A DNA stretch of 64,000 nucleotides from Paenarthrobacter nitroguajacolicus (GTDB lineage Bacteria > Actinomycetota > Actinomycetes > Actinomycetales > Micrococcaceae): NCBI RefSeq assembly GCF_007786235.1, contig NZ_VNFK01000007.1, positions 1-64,000 on the forward strand, written 5' to 3'. Below the pieces are notes generated by a model, which did no database searches, was not told the origin of the DNA, and was given only the letters and a program-made list of their open reading frames with translations. Made by a program: the position numbers and the translations under genes. This document shows positions 16,906 through 25,819 of this stretch, one piece after another; position 1 is the stretch's first letter, and every line of letters starts with the position of its first letter.

Positions 16906-18900
16906 GTGACCCAAACCCCTGCCAGACCCCGCGCCCGATCGCATGCCGGGGCCATCATTCTCGCCTGTGCCGCAACGCTGGCTCTTTCCGCCGTCACAGC
17001 GCCGGGAGCCATAGCGGCTCCCCCTGAAGGAGCTGCACTGCGGACATCCTCCAGCGTTTCGGCCCTGGCCGGCCAAAATGAGCAGACGCTGGTGGTGCCG
17101 GTGACGGCAGGCTTGGAACCCACACGGGTAAAAGGGACCATCGTGGTGTCCGGGAAGCCGGAAGGGACGGTCCGGGCGACGGTCAATGGCAGGGTGGTCC
17201 TGGAAACCAAAGCAGCGGCAAGCATTCCCCTCGACGCAGCAGTAAGTGCCGCGGACATGACAGCGGCGGACGTGGCGGGCCAGCAACTGACGGTGGGGCT
17301 GCAGTTCGTGGCGGCAACGCAAACCATGTGCGTCGTCTCCAACGCCACGGCCACTCTCAATAACCTGGCGGTCGATTTCAGCGGAACGGCCAAGGTTCCC
17401 ACCACGGTGGGCGAATTCTTCCCGGCGTCCGTGCCCGCCGTCGTGCTTCCCGTCCCCGCCGAGCCGGGGGCCGATGTTTCCGCTGCCATCATGACGGCCT
17501 CCGCCGCCATGTCACACCGCTATCCGGATGCCGCCGTCAGCGTGGTTCCGGACACTGAACTTGCGGCGCGCGCGGCCAACCTTCCGGCGGGCAGCCGGGT
17601 TCTCAGCGTTGTGGCCGACCAAGGCGAGACCAGTACCGAGCTCGCCACCGCTGCCGGACTGCCGCAGCTCATCCTCAGCGGCCACGATGACCAGCTCCGC
17701 ACCGCGGCCCGGGCGCTCTCCAGCGACAAGACCGCGCTCGCCGTGACGTCATCGGTCACCGGGCTGACCTCCGCCTTGCCCGCCGCGCCCGGCCTGGTCC
17801 AGAGCCTCAAGGACCTGGGCAGCAGCACCCTCAAACTGTCCGGCTACGGCACGCCGGAATCGTACGTGGGTGTCACCCAGTCGCAGTTCGGCGGCCCGGT
17901 TTCATCGGTGAAGGTCCAGCTCAAGGGCACGCACACGGCCGTTCCGGATAACGCTCAGGCGCAGGTTTCGGTCTTCTGGAACGATTACCTGTTGAGCTCC
18001 AAGAACCTCGACGGCGGCGACACCTTCACGGTGGACGCCGACGTTCCAGCCGGCCAGCTTCAGGCGAAGAACGGGCTGCGGATACGCCTCGCAGCCCTCC
18101 CGGCCGGCGGCGATTGCACCGGACCTGCGGGCGTCATGCCCATGGAAGTCACTGTGGACACTGCCGGCAGCAACCTCACCGCGGTCCGCGGCGGCTCCAC
18201 GAAAGCCGGTTTCGCACGCTTCCCCCAGACATTTGGCCAAAGCGTTCCCGTGGCATTCGGCCCTGGCAACGCTCAGGCGAACACCGTCAACGCAGCGTCG
18301 CTGGTAGCGTCCTTGCAGCGGGACAGTGCCACCCTGCTGGACACCCGCATGGTGGGCCTCGATGATTTGGCTGGCTCCAGTGAGTCCGGGCTGGTGGTGG
18401 GCGCCACCGCGGACGCTGCCAACAGGCTCTCGGCACCCCTCCGGTTGGCAGAGTTCCGCACCATCGCGCCCGCCGACGTCGAGTATGGCGTAGGCACCAC
18501 GGCACCGTTCGGCGTGCTGGAAGCCTTCGAGCAAGGTGGTCGCGATCTGCTGCTCCTGGGTGCCTGGGCACCGGAAGGTGACACTGCGGGGGCGTCCACG
18601 CTTCAGGCATCGCTGGCCTCGCATGTCAGTGGTGTTGAGGGTGGGTGGGCTTCGCTGTCCCGCAACCTCCTGGTGACGCAGCCCTCGGGAACACCCGTCC
18701 TGCTGGAAAGCAACGTGGTGGTTCCGCAAAAGGCCGTCACCGACGACTACCGTCCTTACGCCTGGTGGATCGGTGGCGCGGTCCTGATCCTGGGCTTGGC
18801 TTTCGCCCTCCGGACCGTCCTCATGAGGCGACGTGCCAAGGCAGCACAGGACTATGTGGACGCAGAACAGAAGGCGACCGAACCGGGTCATGGCAACTAG
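16906..18900 (+). CDS. BcsB-like exopolysaccharide synthase subunit
   Basis: 664 residues with an N-terminal signal peptide (HAGAIILACAATLALSAVTA, then AIAA) and one C-terminal membrane span (YAWWIGGAVLILGLAFALRTV) followed by a basic tail. The long extracytoplasmic part has the all-beta segments and periodic layout of bacterial cellulose synthase subunit B: TRVKGTIVVSGKPEG, LTVGLQFVAATQTMC, and SVFWNDYLLSSKNLDGGD. BcsB proteins guide the nascent glycan out of the membrane and contact the catalytic subunit. Here the partner would be the GT2 encoded two genes downstream. The next gene starts 11 nt before this one ends. Confidence 0.75.
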   Translation: MTQTPARPRARSHAGAIILACAATLALSAVTAPGAIAAPPEGAALRTSSSVSALAGQNEQTLVVPVTAGLEPTRVKGTIVVSGKPEGTVRATVNGRVVLETKAAASIPLDAAVSAADMTAADVAGQQLTVGLQFVAATQTMCVVSNATATLNNLAVDFSGTAKVPTTVGEFFPASVPAVVLPVPAEPGADVSAAIMTASAAMSHRYPDAAVSVVPDTELAARAANLPAGSRVLSVVADQGETSTELATAAGLPQLILSGHDDQLRTAARALSSDKTALAVTSSVTGLTSALPAAPGLVQSLKDLGSSTLKLSGYGTPESYVGVTQSQFGGPVSSVKVQLKGTHTAVPDNAQAQVSVFWNDYLLSSKNLDGGDTFTVDADVPAGQLQAKNGLRIRLAALPAGGDCTGPAGVMPMEVTVDTAGSNLTAVRGGSTKAGFARFPQTFGQSVPVAFGPGNAQANTVNAASLVASLQRDSATLLDTRMVGLDDLAGSSESGLVVGATADAANRLSAPLRLAEFRTIAPADVEYGVGTTAPFGVLEAFEQGGRDLLLLGAWAPEGDTAGASTLQASLASHVSGVEGGWASLSRNLLVTQPSGTPVLLESNVVVPQKAVTDDYRPYAWWIGGAVLILGLAFALRTVLMRRRAKAAQDYVDAEQKATEPGHGN

Positions 18901-20581
18901 CGTTGCCACGCGCCGCCGGGCTGCCCACCGGCAGCCGGCGCTGCGGTCCCTGACATCCCTGGTCACGTGGGGCTGGGAACGGCTGGGCGCTCCGGTGGAT
19001 GGCCGCAAGGTCCCCGGCACCAGGATCGTCGCGGTGACTTCATTGCTGGTGGGATACCTCGCCTGCCTGTACACGATCGGCCAGGGCACCAACCTGGACT
19101 ACTCGGACGCCCAAAGCCACCTGACCATCGCCCGGCGCATCTTCGACAGCAAGGCGCCCGGCTTTGAACAGCTCGGCACGGTGTGGCTGCCAATGCCCCA
19201 CCTTCTGCTGGCGCCATTCGTGCTGAACACGTGGCTGTTCAGCACGGGCTGGGCCGCCGGACTGTTGGGGATTCTCGCCTTGTCCGCTACCACCACAGGC
19301 CTGTACCTGATCGCAGCGCGCCTCGGTTTGGGCCGGGCAGGTCGACTGGCCACCACCCTGGTGGTCCTGGCCAACCCGGCCGTTCTGTACGTCTACACCA
19401 CGGCGCTGACTGAACCGGTGCTGATCATGTGCATCGTGGGCGGAATGGCTGGCCTGGCGCACTGGGCCACCAGCCGGCGTCGAATGAGTGCCGGCGAACT
19501 GGCAGTCTTCGCTGGCATTCCGTCTGCCGCTGCAGTGCTCTCCCGCTACGAGGGGTGGGCGCTGGTGATGACCGGAACGCTCTTCGTGCTGGTCGTGGCC
19601 AAACGCCGAACCGGTGGGTGGCGCGAAGCGTTCATCATGGCCGGCGGTTACGTGATGGTCCCGGCCGCCGCCGTGCTGTGGTGGATCTCCTACAACTGGG
19701 CCATCTATGGCAATCCGTTGGAGTTCATGTTCGGGCAGTATTCCGCCTACGCGCAGCAGAAAAACATCACCGACGGCGGCTTGTTGCCTACCAAGGGCAA
19801 CCTCGGGCTGACGCTGACTACTTTCCACTGGTCGCTGCTGGAAACCGCGGGGATGGTGGTCCTTGCCCTGGCGGCGTGCGGCGCCGTCGTGTTGGTCTTC
19901 AGGAGGGGCTTCGCCAACAGCACTTTGCTGGTGGCGGTCACCGGCAGCGCCTACGCATTCGCACTGCTGAGCTTGTTCCTGGGACAAACCGCCATCAACA
20001 ACGATCACTCGCTGCCGTCCACGTGGTGGAACAACCGCTTCGCCCTCACGGCGTTGCCACTGGTGGCCATCCTGGTGGCGGTGTTCGTCCATGAGATCAC
20101 CAGGCCCGCCCGGCTCAGGCCTTGGGTGATTGGCGCTTTGCTGGCGACGCTGGCAGCGCAGAATGCGTGGTGGAATGAGGACCCCACGGGCCGACTTGCC
20201 GTGCTGGCCGAGGGGCGAATGTCCGCCGAATCCACCACCAATTCCACAGCGGCAGCACGCTGGCTCCACGATCACTACGAGTCCGGCGGAATCCTGATGG
20301 ACGAAAGTGCCCGCGGCAATGCTGTACTCCCCGTGATGGGCATTCCGCTCAAGGAGATCTACAACCGCGCCGCCGGAGACTACTTTGGCCCGGCGCTGAA
20401 GGATCCGGCGAAATACGCCAAGTGGGTGTTCGTCAACGTTGAAGCCGGAACGGGAGCCAGGGACTCGGGCCCCACGGACCTCGTGTACCGGGCAATGGTC
20501 AGCGACCCTTCCTTCAACGTCCGCTACTCCGTCGCCTTCTCCACACCAACGCACCGGATCTATGAAAGGTCCTCAGACTGA
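18890..20581 (+). CDS. Polytopic GT-C glycosyltransferase (ArnT/PMT-like)
   Basis: 563 residues from the ATG at 18890, inside the end of the BcsB-like gene. It has about ten hydrophobic spans beginning RIVAVTSLLVGYLACLYTIG. The first outer loop has an acidic LDYSDAQSHLTIARRIFDS, the place where GT-C enzymes carry their catalytic Asp. The family transfers sugars from polyprenyl-phosphate donors on the outer membrane face. It may decorate the polymer made by the neighbouring synthase or modify a protein or lipid acceptor. Its stop overlaps the next start by one base. Confidence 0.75.
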   Translation: MATSVATRRRAAHRQPALRSLTSLVTWGWERLGAPVDGRKVPGTRIVAVTSLLVGYLACLYTIGQGTNLDYSDAQSHLTIARRIFDSKAPGFEQLGTVWLPMPHLLLAPFVLNTWLFSTGWAAGLLGILALSATTTGLYLIAARLGLGRAGRLATTLVVLANPAVLYVYTTALTEPVLIMCIVGGMAGLAHWATSRRRMSAGELAVFAGIPSAAAVLSRYEGWALVMTGTLFVLVVAKRRTGGWREAFIMAGGYVMVPAAAVLWWISYNWAIYGNPLEFMFGQYSAYAQQKNITDGGLLPTKGNLGLTLTTFHWSLLETAGMVVLALAACGAVVLVFRRGFANSTLLVAVTGSAYAFALLSLFLGQTAINNDHSLPSTWWNNRFALTALPLVAILVAVFVHEITRPARLRPWVIGALLATLAAQNAWWNEDPTGRLAVLAEGRMSAESTTNSTAAARWLHDHYESGGILMDESARGNAVLPVMGIPLKEIYNRAAGDYFGPALKDPAKYAKWVFVNVEAGTGARDSGPTDLVYRAMVSDPSFNVRYSVAFSTPTHRIYERSSD

Positions 20582-22539
20582 TGACGTCCTCTTCACACGT
20601 TACGGAGCCACAGCTCAACCGACAATCAATCGGACAGACACTGCTGGCCGCCGGCCTGGTCACCCCGGAACAGCTGCAGCGCGCCCTCGCCCGTGCCGCG
20701 AGCGAAGGCGGGTTGCTGGGCCGGCACCTCATCCTGGAAGCCGGGCTGGACCGCCGTCGGGTTTATGAAGTGCTGGCGGAGCAATGGGATGCGCCGCTGG
20801 TTGACCTGGTGGCCGAACCTGTCGACGACCAGCTGATGGAGATGCTGGGTTACAGCGAACTGGGTGAACCGCGCTGGCTGCCCTGGCGGATGGACGGTGA
20901 AACACTGACGGTGGCTACGGCCGTGGCCCCTTCGGCGGCCATCGCGCATGAGGCGGCGCTGACCTTTGGCGTCCAAGACGTTGTCTTCCGCACCACCACC
21001 GACTGGGACATCAACCAATCCATCCAGCGCTCCTTCCGCCGCCACCTACTGTACGAGTCCGCCGAACGCCTCGCCGAGGAGCGGCCAGGGGAGTCCGCGC
21101 GCACTGCCCTGACGCAATGGCAGCGCTACCTTCCGGTGGTCTTGGTTGCAGGAATTGTGGCCGCCTTCATCGTCTCGCCGCTGACGGCCATCATTGTGCT
21201 GCTGGCCGCAGCCAACATCGTCTTCCTGGTCAGTATCGGATTCAAGTCCTTGGCTAGCCTGCGCAGCCCCTTTGACAGGCTGCACGATGCCGGAGTCACC
21301 AAAGCCAGGAACAGGGAGCGGGCCCGCCGCGGCCTCCCGCCCCTGGCGGAGGAGCGGGTTCCCGACGCGGACTTGCCCATCTACACGATCCTGGTGCCCG
21401 TCTTCCGGGAAGCCAACATCATTGACAAACTGCTGACCAACCTGGGCCAGCTGGACTACCCGCGCTCCAAGCTCGATGTCCTTGTCCTGCTTGAGGAAGA
21501 CGACGACGAGACCATCGCCGCGGCGAAGGCCTCACGGCCCCCGGAATATGTCCGAATCCTCATCGTGCCCAAAGGCGATCCCCAAACCAAGCCGAGGGCC
21601 TGCAATTATGGGCTGACCTTCGCTCGCGGCGAGTATGTGGTGATTTACGACGCCGAAGACCGCCCGGACCCCGGTCAGTTGAGGGCGTCCATAGCAGCGT
21701 TCAAGCAGGACGAGTTCGAACGCGAACACCTCAACCCGAACCGCAAACCCCTCATCTGCGTCCAAGCCGCGCTTAACTACTTCAACGCGGACCAGAACGT
21801 CCTCACCCGGATGTTCACCATCGAGTACACCCACTGGTTCGACTCCATGCTCCCGGGCCTGGACAACTCCGGCATCCCGCTGCCGTTGGGCGGCACGTCC
21901 AACCACTTCGTCACATCCTTGCTGAAGGAAGTAGGCGCCTGGGATCCGTGGAACGTTACCGAGGACGCGGACCTGGGCCTGCGGGCAGCCGTGGACGGGT
22001 ACCGCGTAGGCGTCATCGACTCCACCACCTGGGAAGAAGCGTGCTCGCAGGTTCCGGCCTGGATCAAGCAACGCACCCGTTGGATCAAGGGCTACATGGT
22101 CACCTCGGCCGTGAACACCCGTAACTCCCTGCGCTACATCAAGAGCACCGGGGTGGCCGGCACCATCGGCTTCCTGGGCCTCATCCTTGGCACGCCGCTG
22201 GCGTTCCTTGCCTACCCGTTGGTGGTGGGCTTCACTGTGGTGACCTACATCGGCTACGACATTGTTGGCCTGGTCCTGCCCGAATGGCTGCTGGTGGGCG
22301 GCGTGGTGTCCATGCTGTTTGGGAACGCCATGATGATCGTCGTTTCCGGTGTTGCCACGCTGCGGCGCCACGGCTGGCGGATCGCCATCTTCGCCTTGCT
22401 GAATCCGTTTTACTGGGTACTGCACTCGGTTGCCGCCTGGCGGGCCGCCTGGCAGATGGTCACCAGCCCGCACAAATGGGAAAAGACACCCCACGGACTG
22501 GAAGCGGAATACCACGACGACGGGCACTGGGCTGGGTGA
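20581..22539 (+). CDS. Processive GT2 polysaccharide synthase with N-terminal MshEN (GspE-N) domain
   Basis: 652 residues. Residues about 13-115 form a GspE/MshE N-terminal-like domain: SIGQTLLAAGLVTPEQLQRAL, then LGRHLILEAG. This shows the leucine/glycine spacing of MshEN domains, which bind cyclic-di-GMP. Two spans (about 183-217) precede a GT-A domain with the processive-synthase residues YDAED (357-361), TED (460-462) and QRTRW (497-501). Further spans follow from residue 525. The enzyme should polymerise a sugar nucleotide and extrude the chain. E. coli NfrB has a comparable GT2 plus MshEN arrangement with the domain at the C-terminus. There is no PilZ domain. The usual Arg at the start of the MshEN motif is Ser16 here. 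Confidence 0.85.
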   Translation: MTSSSHVTEPQLNRQSIGQTLLAAGLVTPEQLQRALARAASEGGLLGRHLILEAGLDRRRVYEVLAEQWDAPLVDLVAEPVDDQLMEMLGYSELGEPRWLPWRMDGETLTVATAVAPSAAIAHEAALTFGVQDVVFRTTTDWDINQSIQRSFRRHLLYESAERLAEERPGESARTALTQWQRYLPVVLVAGIVAAFIVSPLTAIIVLLAAANIVFLVSIGFKSLASLRSPFDRLHDAGVTKARNRERARRGLPPLAEERVPDADLPIYTILVPVFREANIIDKLLTNLGQLDYPRSKLDVLVLLEEDDDETIAAAKASRPPEYVRILIVPKGDPQTKPRACNYGLTFARGEYVVIYDAEDRPDPGQLRASIAAFKQDEFEREHLNPNRKPLICVQAALNYFNADQNVLTRMFTIEYTHWFDSMLPGLDNSGIPLPLGGTSNHFVTSLLKEVGAWDPWNVTEDADLGLRAAVDGYRVGVIDSTTWEEACSQVPAWIKQRTRWIKGYMVTSAVNTRNSLRYIKSTGVAGTIGFLGLILGTPLAFLAYPLVVGFTVVTYIGYDIVGLVLPEWLLVGGVVSMLFGNAMMIVVSGVATLRRHGWRIAIFALLNPFYWVLHSVAAWRAAWQMVTSPHKWEKTPHGLEAEYHDDGHWAG

Positions 22540-22567
22540 GGATACGTTGGATGCCACCCGCGGGCGA

Positions 22568-22585
22568 TCTTGAGCCAATCTTGAG
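22568..22585 (+). promoter_or_regulatory. Second copy of the 18-bp CTTGAG direct-repeat motif
   Basis: TCTTGAGCCAATCTTGAG is identical to the motif at 16786-16803. It lies 80 nt before the diguanylate cyclase ATG, in the 125-nt gap that splits the locus into two transcription units. An exact 18-bp match placed upstream of both halves argues for shared control. Confidence 0.55.
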
Positions 22586-22664
22586 CAAACGCCGCATCCG
22601 GGTTGAGTAACCCCCACCACACTGGACTCAAAGGCCGAAGGATGACCAGCTGAGGGGGTTGGAC

Positions 22665-23843
22665 ATGGTGCTCGATGCGTTTTCCGTGAGAGTCGCCCTG
22701 GGCGTGGTCACAGTTACCCTTTTGGTGCTGTTCTGCATCTCCTTCCACCGCACGCGCTCGCCGTATGCCGGCTGGTGGAGTGTTGCCCTGCTGGAATTCA
22801 TGGTGGGCAATGCGGCGTTCCTCCTCAACGGCACGGCCCACCAACAATGGGCCAACCCCGTGGGCAACGTCCTGGTGGTGGCCGGCGCCTTCAGCGTGTG
22901 GGCGGGAGCTCTTACCCTGCGGGACATGAAGGCCGCCCCCTGGCAGTTGGCGGTGGCCCCAGTGGTTACTGCCGTTGCTTCCGTGCTGGAGAGCCCCGGG
23001 ACCAACGTATGGTCCGGGGGTTTCGTCTATCTGGCCATGATGACCGTGGGCATTGCGTTGGCTGCCAAAGATCTGTGGTTCATCAAGGCCGCACATTCCC
23101 AAGTCCACAAAGCGTTGTCGGTGGCGGCCGGGCTGCTGGCTGCGTATTATCTGGCGCGTTGGCTGGTCTACGCGCTGGAGGGACCCACCAGTGACACTTT
23201 CCGGACGTACTTTGGACCCGGACCGTCCGGACTGATATCCATGGTGCTGCTGGTCACCGTGTCCTTCAGCATGACGGCCCTCACCAGTGACCAGCTCATC
23301 AAGGGACTCAAGGAGCGGGCCACCCGTGACCACCTGACAGGTCTCCTCAACCGCGGTGCCTTCCTTGACTTGGCCGCCACGGAGCTCAACCGGCTGCACG
23401 CCACGGATTCCGGTGCAGCCGTTGTCCTGGCGGACCTGGACCACTTCAAAGCCGTCAACGACGAACACGGTCACGGCGCCGGCGACGCTGCCTTGAAGGC
23501 GTTTGCCGAGGCATGCACAGCATCGGTCAGGTCCACGGACCTCATCGGAAGATATGGCGGTGAGGAGTTCATCCTCTTCCTGCCCGGCGCCACACAGGAA
23601 CGGGCTGAGAGCATCGCTGTGGAAATCAGCCGGCGGATGGCTTCCACGACGGGTCCGGAAGGTGTCACATTCCCGACTGTGAGCTACGGGCTCACGTCAA
23701 GCATTCCCGCTGCAGCGGACCTCACCTTCTTGATCGAGGTAGCGGACGCAGCCCTTTACAGCGCCAAGGCGCAAGGAAGAAACCGGATTGTAGGAGCAGA
23801 CCGCCTCCAGGCGGCAACTATCGCGGATGAGGCACGATCATGA
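22665..23843 (+). CDS. Membrane diguanylate cyclase (GGDEF domain)
   Basis: 392 residues from the ATG at 22665, with GAGGGGG well spaced upstream. Residues 1-205 hold about six membrane spans without a recognised sensor signature. The GGDEF domain runs from about 215 to 380: DHLTGLLNRGAF, metal-binding DLDHFKAVND (Asp257), active-site GGEEF (298-302), and an inhibitory I-site RSTD (289-292) exactly five residues before it. All catalytic residues are present, so it should make cyclic-di-GMP and be restrained by product. It is the first gene of a coupled three-gene unit. Confidence 0.9.
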   Translation: MVLDAFSVRVALGVVTVTLLVLFCISFHRTRSPYAGWWSVALLEFMVGNAAFLLNGTAHQQWANPVGNVLVVAGAFSVWAGALTLRDMKAAPWQLAVAPVVTAVASVLESPGTNVWSGGFVYLAMMTVGIALAAKDLWFIKAAHSQVHKALSVAAGLLAAYYLARWLVYALEGPTSDTFRTYFGPGPSGLISMVLLVTVSFSMTALTSDQLIKGLKERATRDHLTGLLNRGAFLDLAATELNRLHATDSGAAVVLADLDHFKAVNDEHGHGAGDAALKAFAEACTASVRSTDLIGRYGGEEFILFLPGATQERAESIAVEISRRMASTTGPEGVTFPTVSYGLTSSIPAAADLTFLIEVADAALYSAKAQGRNRIVGADRLQAATIADEARS

Positions 23844-24337
23844 ACGAGCTCACCACCAAAATTCAGATCCAGCACACCCAGGAGCTGTCAGCGTTCAGGC
23901 AGGACATCACCAGCGCTCCCTACACGGCGGGCACCAACACGTCACTGAACGCTGACCGCCGTTCGGTGAGGATGGGACCCGTTCAGTCCGTGGAAGACGG
24001 AAATGCAAACCTGACCATCGTGGCCGACGTCGAAGGCCTTGCCTGGTTCACGGCGGACAAGGGCCTCCTGGGCAGTTGCATCACAGTATCCATTGCAGGG
24101 CACCGGAGGAACACCGGGACGCGCATCCACCTTCCGCTGGCCGAATGCGACGCATGGATTGAGGCCATCCTCGGTGGGTCCTGGATTACCCACGTATACC
24201 GGGCCGGGAACAAAGTAGAGCCGGACGGCAGGCTGGATATCGCGTCCTACCGGCTCTTCCTGGACGAACGCCGCAATCCGGTGGCAAAACCGCAGGCCGT
24301 TGCCGACCCCAGCCTGCGACGCTTGGAAGAGTCGTGA
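23840..24337 (+). CDS. Unknown protein between two cyclic-di-GMP enzymes, possible degenerate PilZ-like domain
   Basis: 165 residues, with ATGA overlap upstream and GTGA overlap downstream, so it is stoichiometrically coupled to both cyclic-di-GMP genes. No signal peptide or membrane span is seen. RRSVR (40-44) followed 28 residues later by DKGLLG (73-78) imitates the PilZ pattern RxxxR then D/NxSxxG, but with Gly in place of Ser/Ala. The surrounding strands (ANLTIVADVEGLAWF, SCITVSIAG, TRIHLPLAEC) are beta-rich. This could be a cyclic-di-GMP receptor or just a regulator of its neighbours. I do not recognise the family otherwise. Confidence 0.6.
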   Translation: MNELTTKIQIQHTQELSAFRQDITSAPYTAGTNTSLNADRRSVRMGPVQSVEDGNANLTIVADVEGLAWFTADKGLLGSCITVSIAGHRRNTGTRIHLPLAECDAWIEAILGGSWITHVYRAGNKVEPDGRLDIASYRLFLDERRNPVAKPQAVADPSLRRLEES

Positions 24338-25752
24338 CCAGCACCACCCCGGACAGTCCAGCGGACCTTGATCCCCGGATCGGGGAACTGGAACGCCATA
24401 TTCAGGCCCTGATGCAGGAACTCCACCAAGCACGCTACGAACAGCGGCGCGATACCGTCACGGACACCCTCACCGGGCTCGGCAACCGCCTGGCCTTGGT
24501 CAATGCGTTCATGGATGCGCAGGACGCCGCGGCCCGGGGAGCTGCCCCTCCTGCGCTGCTCCTGGTGAACCTGGATGGGTTCAAAGCGCTCAAGAATTCA
24601 GCTGGTCACGCCGCGGCCGACCAGATTCTGGTCACGGTCGCCATGCGCATCCGCTCGGCCGTGCGGAATAACGACGTCGTCACTCGCCTGGGCGGCGACG
24701 AGTTCGCGGTGCTGTTGCCCGCCACCCCGCAACCCCGGGCCGCCGCCGTCGGGAACCGCATCCTGGCCGCGCTGGAACCGAACATCGACCTCGGTAACAA
24801 CAGCGTCCGCTGCGGAGCCAGCATGGGATTGCGGGTCGCAGAGCAGCATCACAGTGCCGAAGACCTTCTTCAGGAGGCCGACCTGGCCATGGAGGAGTCC
24901 AAAAGCGAGGGCCGGAACAAGCTCAAGGTCTTCGATCCCGCCACACTGCACGCCCGGCAGCTCCAGAGACGGATCGTGGGGGAGCTCCGAGAGGCCATCC
25001 GTTCGGATCAGCTGGTCCTCTTTTACCAGCCGATCGTCGAGCTGGCCACAGGAAGGATCGAAGGCTGCGAGGCCTTGGTCCGTTGGAACCACCCCGATCA
25101 CGGCCTCATCATGCCGGACCAGTTCATTCCCGTCGCCGAGGCCACAGGGCTCATCGCGGAACTGGGCCGGTGGGTGCTCCGCACGGCCGTGGGGCAGTTG
25201 CGGCATTGGCGGGATAACCCTGCCACTTCACAGCATGACTTCTCCATCCGCATCAACGTCTCTGCCGCGGACCTTCAAAGCCTGGAGTTCGTGGATGACG
25301 TCAGCGAGGCCCTGGCGGAGGAAAGCCTTCCTCCGGAATCGCTCGTGCTGGAGCTGACCGAGAGCGCCATCATCCATAACAACGAGCTGGATCGCTACAC
25401 CCTTGCCAGTCTGCACAGGTTGGGCGTCGGACTTGAGATCGACGACTTCGGTGCCGGCTATTCGTCCATGGGCTATCTCAGGAAGTTGCCTGTGGACCGG
25501 GTGAAAGTGGACCGGCAGTTCGTGAAGGACCTGGGGAAAGACCCGTCCCAGCTCAGCTTCCTGGCCGCCATCCATCAAGTCATCCGCTCCTGTGGTTTGG
25601 AGGGTGTTTGGGAAGGTATCGAAACCGCCGAACAAGCAGAAGCCCTCCGGAGCATCGGGTGCGCGAGCGGGCAGGGTTACTACTTCGGCAGGCCGCTGCC
25701 CGAGGCGGAGTTCACTGCACAGTTGGTCCGGCAGCAGACTTGGCCGGCGTAA
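24334..25752 (+). CDS. GGDEF-EAL protein, probable cyclic-di-GMP phosphodiesterase
   Basis: 472 residues, soluble, with a short N-terminal coiled coil (DLDPRIGELERHIQALMQEL). The GGDEF domain (about 40-200) keeps GGDEF (120-124) and an RNND I-site (111-114). However, the first metal Asp is Asn79 (VNLDGFK) and the usual ND pair is KN, so cyclase activity is doubtful. The EAL domain (about 215-465) is complete: EAL 246-248, Asn308, ELTES near 340, DD 370-371, Lys391, EGIET 427-431 and Gln447. The likely net activity is hydrolysis of cyclic-di-GMP, with the GGDEF part sensing GTP. It balances the cyclase encoded two genes upstream. Confidence 0.9.
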   Translation: MTSTTPDSPADLDPRIGELERHIQALMQELHQARYEQRRDTVTDTLTGLGNRLALVNAFMDAQDAAARGAAPPALLLVNLDGFKALKNSAGHAAADQILVTVAMRIRSAVRNNDVVTRLGGDEFAVLLPATPQPRAAAVGNRILAALEPNIDLGNNSVRCGASMGLRVAEQHHSAEDLLQEADLAMEESKSEGRNKLKVFDPATLHARQLQRRIVGELREAIRSDQLVLFYQPIVELATGRIEGCEALVRWNHPDHGLIMPDQFIPVAEATGLIAELGRWVLRTAVGQLRHWRDNPATSQHDFSIRINVSAADLQSLEFVDDVSEALAEESLPPESLVLELTESAIIHNNELDRYTLASLHRLGVGLEIDDFGAGYSSMGYLRKLPVDRVKVDRQFVKDLGKDPSQLSFLAAIHQVIRSCGLEGVWEGIETAEQAEALRSIGCASGQGYYFGRPLPEAEFTAQLVRQQTWPA

Positions 25753-25772
25753 ACCCCTGCGGCTACGCGCAA

Positions 25773-25801
25773 GGCCCCGGCACTCAGAGAGTCCCGGGGC
25801 C
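25773..25801. terminator. Terminator between the cyclic-di-GMP unit and purL
   Basis: GGCCCCGGCACT (25773-25784) pairs with 25790-25801 with one mismatch and a 5-nt loop. It is placed between the convergent ends of the GGDEF-EAL gene and purL. Confidence 0.6.
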
Positions 25802-25819
25802 TGGCGATGTCAGCTGTTT

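Noticed and set aside
18833..18889. Earlier start for the GT-C gene
   Set aside because: It would add a basic, Arg-rich segment overlapping the conserved end of the BcsB-like protein. The ATG at 18890 gives the usual short overlap.
16906..22539. Complete bacterial cellulose (bcs) operon
   Set aside because: Only a BcsB-like protein and a GT2 are present. There is no PilZ domain, BcsZ or BcsC, and a GT-C gene interrupts the pair, so cellulose is not assumed as the product.
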